The position numbers and the translations under genes were made by a program. 64,000 bases of DNA from the NCBI GenBank assembly GCA_033977485.1, contig CM066989.1, forward strand, positions 96,119,887 to 96,183,886, given 5' to 3'. This DNA comes from Hydrangea macrophylla. Taxonomy: Eukaryota > Streptophyta > Magnoliopsida > Cornales > Hydrangeaceae. Positions within the stretch are counted from its first letter, which is position 1. Every line of letters begins with the position of its first letter. The notes beneath the pieces are model-generated. The model was not told the DNA's origin, did not search any database, and was given only the letters and a program-made list of their open reading frames with translations. This document shows, piece by piece, positions 56,764-64,000 of the stretch.

Positions 56764-59333
56764 CACCCCCAAACCTACATTTTGCTAGTCCTCGAGCAAA
56801 ACTAAAATAAAAATTAAAATTCTAACAACATGCTACTCCATTTTCGCATGGATCGCGATTACATTTAGCATATGCAACAAGCCTTTTAAACCTCTAGGTG
56901 TACCTAGTCGGACGAGTGAAGTCTCATCAACAAGTCACCCACAACCATCTTTATTAGCTTGTAAAGAAAAGTTTTATTAAAAATGAAAAACATAATATTC
57001 AATACTCCTTATCATAGAACGATGATTCGAAATAGAATAACGAATATAAAGAAACATAATGAAACATCCACCTAAGTCATGAAAAACAATCCCAAGCACA
57101 TGCATCGTATAAATCAATAGAGTTTCTGATAAAATTGCACATGTGTGATATGATAGTCAAATGAACACGCGCATGTCATGAACATGGAATATACTTCGGA
57201 TAACCATTTAACTATGTCTCGACTACGAATCTCACAATGAATTACACTCTCAAATGAAACACTTTTAAACAGGTGTAATTTTCCTAAAATATGTGAGTAA
57301 ATGAAATATATTTTCAAAACAAGAAACCGCTCACATATGACTCGGAAAAGACGCATGACACGAAAGAACAGTAGTCTCATGGATAGGACGCCAACAATCA
57401 AGAAAAATTAATCATTACCATGTTTTAACCCCCCTCCCATCGTCTACATATCCAAGCCATGTTTCCCAGGATCAAATAGGACTTTTCAAAGGTTATAACG
57501 TGGCTCAGGTAATGAAAAATGATAGAAAGGATTCATTAGGTAGCTAATCTCAGAATGGCATTGTAAGGCATGTTCGATTTCTTTCATTCACCTATTCTAC
57601 CAACTTTCATCTTTTCATTCTCTTCTTTTCATTCCTTTCAAATTTTTCTCCTTCTTTTTTTCAATCTCTTCAATCTTTTCCCCTTTTTTTCTTGCTTGTC
57701 GGATGATTATTCATTAATTTCTAAGCAACTACCCCAATAGCATCTTATCTTCTTCTTCCCAATCAACACATCGTCTTATCAACACTAAAAGGTGACGAAT
57801 CTTTCAGTGGTGAACTCCAAGTTGGTCAAGTTGGAGCAAAAACAGGATAATGGTAATTAAAGAAAAAGCAGCATTTTAATGGCTCAAGGGGCGAACTAAG
57901 GGAATTTATCATTTATTGGTGAGTAATAAACAAAGAAGGGCCTAAGATCATTTCCTAGGGTGATATAGTTCTTCAACATTTACGATGGAAGATTATTTAG
58001 CATGGTAACAAATATTTTAACTTGACTCTCAACCAAAGCAAAAATAATGAGACTAAACAAATAGTAGATGCGCTATTTCAATGAATTTCGACAAACACAA
58101 TATGTATTTATAACCCTCAATAAAGAAAAGATAGGCTCAAAAGCTCACTGGGTTTAGTCTCCACCTTGTATTATCTAGAAATCCGAATCATATTATAGTT
58201 CACATCAGACATGTATTCAAGTGACTATATGCAGTGCATAGGTTTGTGTGCAAATTTATGATTTAAAACTACGATTCGAACGATACATGACCTAAAACGT
58301 CATATCATGACTTCAGCAAATATTTAATCACATCTTTCCTTGTTTACCATTCTATAACAATCATAGTTACAAAACAAGAAGTATCAAATTTATATTGCAA
58401 AAATGTCGATAATCATCGTTTATTTAAGCACAAGTATCGAAAATTTTTTGAAAAATTTAGTGTAATAATAATAATGTGCATGTGAGTGCATACCCCCAAA
58501 CCTAACCTTTCATTGTCCCCAATGAAACAATAAAACGAAAGAAAGGAGAGTACGTAAGGAAAGAACGATATTACCTCGATCTTGACAATCATAGAACAGG
58601 TGAACACGAAGGAATATGGCAATTAAGTTCAATGCTACCTGTTACTTCTTGATAAAAGAAAACAAACAAACAAAATAATAAAAGCAACTAAAAGAATTAT
58701 AACTAAGCTAAACGAAACGAAGTAAACTATAAGACCGAACAAAATAATGAAAACAAAAAGACAATAACTATAAAAGAAAATAAAACATAACTATAAACAG
58801 GAAAACAACACATTACTTGATCTACAAGTACCTAAGAAATAGAAACAGAAAATTAAAAACTATGTGACAGGTGGGGAAAAAGGATATAGAAGACAAAAGA
58901 AAAAAAAATCAGGAAAATGGGGGATCGCGCGAGCGACCATCGCGCGCGCGAATCCCAAAATTTTTTTTTTTAATCAATATCTCGCGCGAGCGAGACAGCC
59001 TCGCACCCGCGAATCGAGGCGCGAGATGTAACAGAGAGCTCATAAAAACAATAACCAAAAATTTCACTAAGGCACAGTCTCGCGCGAGCAGGCCGCGCGA
59101 GCGACGTCTGGCGCGAGAAGGCCGCGCGCGCGAGAAGGATATTTTCTCTCGGTTCACTTATTTTATGTATATTAAGCAAAATTAAAATTACTTTGACCCC
59201 CAAACATGTTCAGAAAGACCACAACTGACTCAAAAACATGCAAAAATAAGAGAAATAGACGAAATAAAGCTTGGGTTGCCTCCCAAGAAGCGCTATCTTT
59301 TACGTCTTCAGCTAGACCATTCTAGCTCAGGAC
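56764..59333 (-). other. Non-coding region where pol should be
   Basis: AT-rich, with T- and C-rich plus-strand tracts (57600-57700). No RT, RNase H or integrase motif on either strand. A GC-rich motif array lies at 58919-59140 (see separate entry). The minus-strand frame at 57114-57401 is motif-free. Confidence 0.6.
58919..59140. repeat. Internal CGCGAGCG motif array
   Basis: About ten iterations of CGCGCGAGCG-like words (for example TCGCGCGAGCGA near 58924 and CTCGCGCGAGCGAG near 58981), isolated in AT-rich DNA. The same motif forms the arrays in both LTRs (56504-56592, 63582-63682). Confidence 0.75.
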
Positions 59334-60120
59334 TTATGGAGGCTGAAAATCGGACTTTGTACCCCTAAGGATATCAGGAAGACTCCGGTGGAAAGCAGAA
59401 AGAACATCACTATGAGTCAATTCATTTAACGGTTCATCTTGCTCATGTTCACATCGATTTCTCACCTTCCGAGTAAATTCATCGTTAGGGTCCAGGTTAT
59501 TAGGATTCATCCACTCATTATTCACTATATTATTCCCCTCACTCATATGTAGTGCATTAGTAGGTTCAATTTGTCGTATAACCTCACTACCCTCTATACA
59601 TAGATAATCATCGTCTTTGGGAGGTTGATCGACAGCATTAAACACGTTTAATTTTAAGTTCAATTCCCAAATGACACTTTCATCACCCCCGTTCGACAAT
59701 TGACACGCGCATTAGCGGTGGCTAAGAATAGACGACCAAGAATAACAGGGGTGTGCTTCCTAGCATCTAGGACAGGTTCAGTGTCAAGGACCATAAAATC
59801 GACAGGATAAAAACATTGATCAACTTTAACTAAGACATCCTCGATGATTCCTCTAGGTACTTTGACGGAATGATCCGCTAATTGAATAGTAGCGGCCGTA
59901 GGCTTAAGTTCACTCAGTCCTAGTTGTTTATAAACGTGATAAGGTAAGAGATTAACACTCGCACCTAAGTCAAGGAGAGCCCTATGGATGACAGTGTCAC
60001 CTATGACACATGAAATAGTTGGCGTACCAGGATCCTTATACTTTGGAGGTGAGTGTTGAAAAATAGAACTTACTTTTTCCGTAAGAAAGACCTTTTTCGG
60101 AGAATGACTACGCAATTTAC
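59334..60120 (-). pseudogene. Athila-type aspartic protease and linker
   Basis: Continues the gag frame. The active site reads LLDLGASVNLLPYHVYKQLG (about 59935-59995), Asp-Leu-Gly in place of Asp-Thr-Gly as is common in Athila, followed by KVPRGIIEDVLVKVDQCFYPVDF and ILGRLFLATANARV. The frame ends at 59660. A further 121 codons in another frame (59699-59334) match the acidic linker that normally precedes RT; after it homology stops. A frame change therefore lies near 59680. Confidence 0.75.
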
Positions 60121-62020
60121 GTTTTTGAGTGCAAAGGTCTTTTAGACATTTAGCATAAGCGGGAATTTGTTTAATAGCATCGAGGAATGGAATATTGATT
60201 TTAACTTGTTAAAATACCTCGAGTATATCCTCAACCTTTGACCCTTTCTTTGGAAAATTTGATGGTTCATCAACGTTAGGTGGAAAGGGCAATTTCGGCA
60301 TATGATTAGTCAGGGCCGTTTCTTTTTCTTTCTTATTTTGGCTCACGTCCTCACCCTTCTTCGTATTAGAGTTAATGTTCATATCTATAACATTCTTATT
60401 CGGAATTTCTATTACCTCTTCCTCTCGTGTAGTCAACCTAGTTGAGACGGCGTTTACTTGCTCATTCGACCGCTTAACCTCATATTGACCCTTAGGGTTT
60501 TGAATTGTTTGACTAGGCAACGTCCCCTCGTTTCTACGACTCACTACAGTAGCCAGTTGTCCCATTTGGGATTCAAGCTTCGCAATGGATTGTGTGTGTG
60601 AGTGCACTATTTGTGCTTGTGCCTGTACTTGTGTTTCGATTTTATTAAGGGACGCCAACACCTTTTCCTCAAAAACATTACGCCTTGAAGGGTTCGGATT
60701 AGGAGACGGTTGTTGGTATTGATTAGGTTGAAACTGAGGTCGATGTGCATTAGGAAAATTAGTCGCCTCATTAGGATTATTATTATTATTTTTCCACGAG
60801 AAGTTAGGATGGTTTCTCTATGGCGCGTCCGAATTATTAGTAGTCGAATTATAATTATTTCGTGGGTATTGTTGAATAGAATTAATGTGTTGCTCCACGA
60901 ATTCCGGAAATTGACTCGTCGATGGACATGCAAGGATAGAATGTGACGGATCAGAACATATTGCACATACTTCTGAAGAAGGTGGAGTGGACCTAATTCC
61001 CATCCTCATAAGTTGGTCAAGTTTTCTATTTAATTCTTATATTTCAATTGAATGACTTGACTCGAACTTTACCTCTCGCTTAGGTTGAAGGTACCCCTCA
61101 GAACGCACCGACACCGCTTGGTGCATCGAATTCTCACTCAACGTATCAAATATTTTCCAGGCCTCGTCGGCGCTTTTGTGTAGGAAAGTGCTCGCACAAA
61201 CGGCATCGACGGTATTACGGACAGAGGGAATAAGTCCCTCATAAAAAACATGTACCAACTGCCACTTAAGAACCTGATGATGTGGACACGAGCGTAATAA
61301 TTCTTTAAATTTTTCCCACGTGTTGTAAAGTGTTTCCCCATCTTGCATCACAAAATTAGTTATAGATTTTCTTATCTGATTAGTTCTTGTGATTGGGAAA
61401 AACTTTTGTAAAAATGCGTTGTGTAAGGCTTCCCAAGTTTTAATCGTGTTTGGCTCAAGTGATTGAAGTCATTACTTCGCTTTATCCTTTAAAGAGAATG
61501 GAAAGAGACGCAATTTTAATTCATCATCAGTGAAATTTTGGATTTTTAACGTAGAGCAAATATCTTGAAAATCTCCTAAGTGTTGATAAGGGTCTTCATT
61601 TATACGGCCATGGAAAGAAGGAAGTAGCGAGATGGTAGACGACTTTATCTCAAAGTGAGATGCCGTCGCCTCCGGTAATTCGATACCAGCATGTGGCGTG
61701 TAAGTCGTAGGAATAAAATAATCTTTAAGCGGAGGAGGTGGTGGTATATTAGGGTTATTATTGTTATTTCCATTATTTTAATTATTTCCAATGTCGGCCA
61801 TTGGAATAGGTTCTATGTTAATAAAGCGTGGTTTCTTTAGGTTTTTAAGGGTACTACGTATTTCGGACTCAAAAAACGACGATGGTTTCGGAGTTAATTC
61901 GTCGTCTATGTTTAACCTAGTTCTAGAAGTTATGTTTGAATACTTGTTAATTCTTAATGTAAGTTCAAGTTCAAGATCGCAAGGTTTTAATTCCGGTTTA
62001 CCTGAGCGTGTACCAAACAT
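60121..62020 (-). pseudogene. Athila-type gag (broken by stops)
   Basis: ATG at 62020 (MFGTRSGKPELKP). In one frame on the minus strand follow an Asn/Pro-rich linker and the capsid-like part with SLLPSFHGRINEDPYQHLGD. Next comes DGETLYNTWEKFKELLRSCP with YEGLIPSVRNTVDAV (61351-61037). The zinc knuckle CAICSDPSHSILAC (near 60950) and a Gln-rich coiled segment (60661-60560) follow. The frame is shared with the protease to 59660, about 787 codons, but interrupted by stops, for example near 61775, 61470, 61036, 60816 and 60207. Homology to Athila gag is by family motifs. Confidence 0.75.
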
Positions 62021-62500
62021 AAACTAAAAGAAAATAAACTAAAAAAATAAAAACTGACTCAAATAATAAATAAAAAAAACAAATAGCAATCACGCAACTA
62101 AGATAACAAGCACTCCACTACTGTGATGCATGTAAATTATCCTGTAATGCAGTGACCACGTCAATTCCCAGCGCCCTGGGTGTCCTAGCTAATGCAGTAC
62201 AATTAACCCTAAACTAATGCAAATAGTGCGTCACAGCGACCTGACTTAAAGCGAGTTTCACAAGAGGCAATTTACTTGAAATTTTTTTTTATTGATTTTT
62301 TTTTTTATTTGCGTAAGCTCGTTTGATGTGATTAGTTAATCCACTCAGAAACGTTAGAATTTTGACGACTCGAGAAGCTCCAAAATAAAATAAAAAGTTA
62401 GTAACTCAAAATAAACGGAAAAATAAGAAAAAGAAAACCTAATCTAATATTCACGAATTAACTAAACTAAGATTCTAAAACTAAATGGCTAGTAATGCAA

Positions 62501-62518
62501 TCCCCGGCAACGGCGCCA
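62501..62518 (-). promoter_or_regulatory. tRNA-Asp priming site of the Athila-derived element
   Basis: The minus strand reads TGGCGCCGTTGCCGGGGA, complementary over 18 bases to the 3' end of plant tRNA-Asp, the standard Athila primer, five bases after the LTR. Confidence 0.92.
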
Positions 62519-62523
62519 AAAAT

Positions 62524-63857
62524 TGATGTTGTCAATATCAAGATATAAAAGTATACTTTACTTTGCTAAAGATTTGCAGTGTGGAAGTAAAGGTCGAACC
62601 CACAGAGATTGAAATACTAAAACACTTTAATTTTTAAACCTAAATTTAATAAATTAAGAAAACGGAACTAAATTTGAATTTTAATCAAACTAATAACAAT
62701 GAAAATAAATCTAAATTACGAAAGCGATTTAAAATTGTTTTTATAAATATGTTTAAGGAACCTAGGATTGCAAATCCACCACTAGCTTCATAATAAGGGT
62801 ATTTATGAATTACTTTAGCTTATTAAGTTGGATGATAATGGGGAATTGTAGCTACAAGCCCATTTCCTCCGTCAAGAAAATAACTATGGTTCAAGCACTA
62901 ACATAATCCATCTTCAGTTAGCACGAATTATCCCACACTAAACTAGGGTTGTGGTATAATCCGTCTAATCTAGGCATGGACTATTCGGATACTTGATAAC
63001 ACAATTCAATTTAAGTACCATTACATGTAAACAATCTATACAAGCACAGCAAATATAGATCATTGAGCACATCACAGTCAAAATAGATCTAAGACAAGAA
63101 TAAACTTTGAAAGTAATGATTTAATCAATAAAAGCACGATTTATTTATAACAATCCTCGAAACATGTAACTGTCATTCATACATAATAAAACTAAAATAA
63201 AAACATAAAATACACCCTATTACTTGGCTAGGGTTTCATTGAAACCCTAGATCTAGGTTTAGTTGTCCATAGAAGCAGTAGATGGCAAGTAGTTGATGGA
63301 GGAGGCCATGGAAATCCTTGGCCTTCTTCTTCTTCTTCTTCTCCTTGCTTCCCTCCCTTCAATGGCTGAAAGTGTGGTTGTATATTATGTGTATAAATAA
63401 TTGCCAACTCTTTAATTCAAGTAAAATAGGGTATTTATAGATTTATAACATGCTTTGGAAGCTTTCCTAACTCGAAACGTACTAAAACTGCTTTATTTTG
63501 CAATCAGGACGTAATTAGGCAGTTTCGTTCGCGTAGGAATCATTAGTAGAGTGAAATACGCAAGTTTCATTTTTGCATAGGCCGCGCGAGCAGGCTGCGC
63601 GAGCAGGCAGTGCGAGCGCGATATGTGGAGGTCGCGCGAGCGATTTCGGGATCTTCGCGCGAGCGGGTCGCGCGCGCGATTGGCTTTTTTTAGCTTCTTT
63701 CTTTGTGCTTTTTCACCCTGTTTAGCTTGGTATACTTGATTTCTTCCAAATCCTGTCAGAAAATAGAAAATAAAGTAAAAATATACAAAAACAGGATAAA
63801 AAGGTACTAACAAACGTGAGTTAAGGCGTATAAATAGGACTTGTTCTCTCCCGATCA
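62524..63857 (-). mobile_element. 5' LTR of the Athila-derived element
   Basis: Near-identical partner of 55450-56763. Element-sense order is LTR start at 63857, GC-rich motif array (63582-63682), TATA box CTATAAATAC (63431-63440), then transcribed part. The array has extra units compared with the 3' LTR. Confidence 0.88.
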
Positions 63858-63967
63858 ATGATGTTTAAGGATTTCAGTCTAATATTCATCTCATGAACTA
63901 ACATACATAAATGCATTATGATATTCCATTGTCCAACTAACTGGTTTGAGGGCATATTCCCAACAAA
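63858..63967 (-). mobile_element. Ty1/copia LTR fragment, right part, with polypurine tract
   Basis: On the minus strand a purine tract AAGTGGGAGTT (63968-63978) is followed by TGTTGGGAATATGCCC at 63967, a classic copia 3' LTR start. The element body lies beyond the right window edge. The LTR is interrupted by the Athila-derived element and resumes at 55449. Confidence 0.7.
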
Positions 63968-64000
63968 CTCCCACTTGTACTCATAACCATATAGTGTTAA

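Larger units (their letters stand above)
55450..63857 (-). mobile_element. Athila-derived element lacking RT and integrase, 8.4 kb
   Basis: LTRs at 55450-56763 and 62524-63857 (plus-strand edges TGATGTTG and CCCGATCA) with target duplication ATGAT at 55445-55449 and 63858-63862. The minus strand carries the tRNA-Asp priming site, gag, protease and a purine tract (AGGTTTGGGGGTG, 56764-56776) before the left LTR. No RT, RNase H or integrase motif is found in the 2.6 kb after the protease. It is therefore a gag-protease derivative needing a helper. Confidence 0.88.

Noticed and set aside
58871..59203. Arg/Ala-rich frames on both strands near 59 kb
   Set aside because: Translations of the CGCGAGCG array; frames exist only because stop codons are rare in GC-rich repeats.

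Overview
This window is a stretch of nuclear repeat DNA from a flowering plant, probably a eudicot; nothing in it fixes the species. I see no ordinary host gene, no tRNA or rRNA gene and no CRISPR array. Nearly all of it is LTR retrotransposons, one endogenous pararetrovirus and two MITEs, nested inside one another. Evidence for a plant is the Tat, Athila and Tekay-type Ty3/gypsy lineages, the caulimovirid polyprotein with a 30K-type movement protein, the plant mobile domain, and priming sites matching plant initiator tRNA-Met, tRNA-Asp and tRNA-Arg.

Left part (1-15 kb): a minus-strand element with about 2.2 kb LTRs (12052-14270; a diverged partner runs off the left edge, 1-857). Its interior has no recognisable gag or pol but carries a 6.2 kb Caulimoviridae-like endogenous virus (4345-10540) with promoter, priming site and a broken movement-capsid-protease-RT polyprotein. 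A decayed Tekay/Del chromovirus follows on the minus strand (14271-17026). Its pol continues more than 23 kb away at 40786, because an LTR of another family (17027-17854 and 39514-40785) sits in its RNase H region, and that LTR was in turn split by the next element.

Centre (17855-39513): a 21.7 kb Tat-lineage (Ogre/Retand-like) element with exact 5-bp target duplications (GTTAT). On the plus strand it has gag-protease (with a G-patch), RT-RNase H, a second archaeal-type RNase H and integrase. On the minus strand, between integrase and the 3' LTR, are two extra genes: a single-exon gene resembling DUF7745 and a multi-exon plant mobile domain (PMD) gene with clean splice signals. The same cluster of short palindromes (half-sites CGGCAYTC / GARTGCCG) lies just upstream of the LTR TATA box and upstream of both antisense genes, suggesting one shared regulator. 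The priming site continues into a 50-nt complement of the whole 3' half of tRNA-Arg. A hAT MITE is inserted in the 3' LTR, inside one of the palindromes.

Right part (43-64 kb): a solo or partial LTR with a GC-rich iterated motif (43175-45089); a LARD-like non-coding element with 2.4 kb LTRs (45090-55254), whose 3' LTR holds a Tourist-like MITE; and an 8.4 kb Athila-derived element (55450-63857, duplications ATGAT) that keeps gag and protease but has lost RT and integrase, inserted in a Ty1/copia LTR that leaves the window on the right.

Most coding regions carry stops or frameshifts, and most of the stops are one transition away from a sense codon, as expected from decay of methylated DNA. 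All homology calls are by eye from motifs; no search was run.
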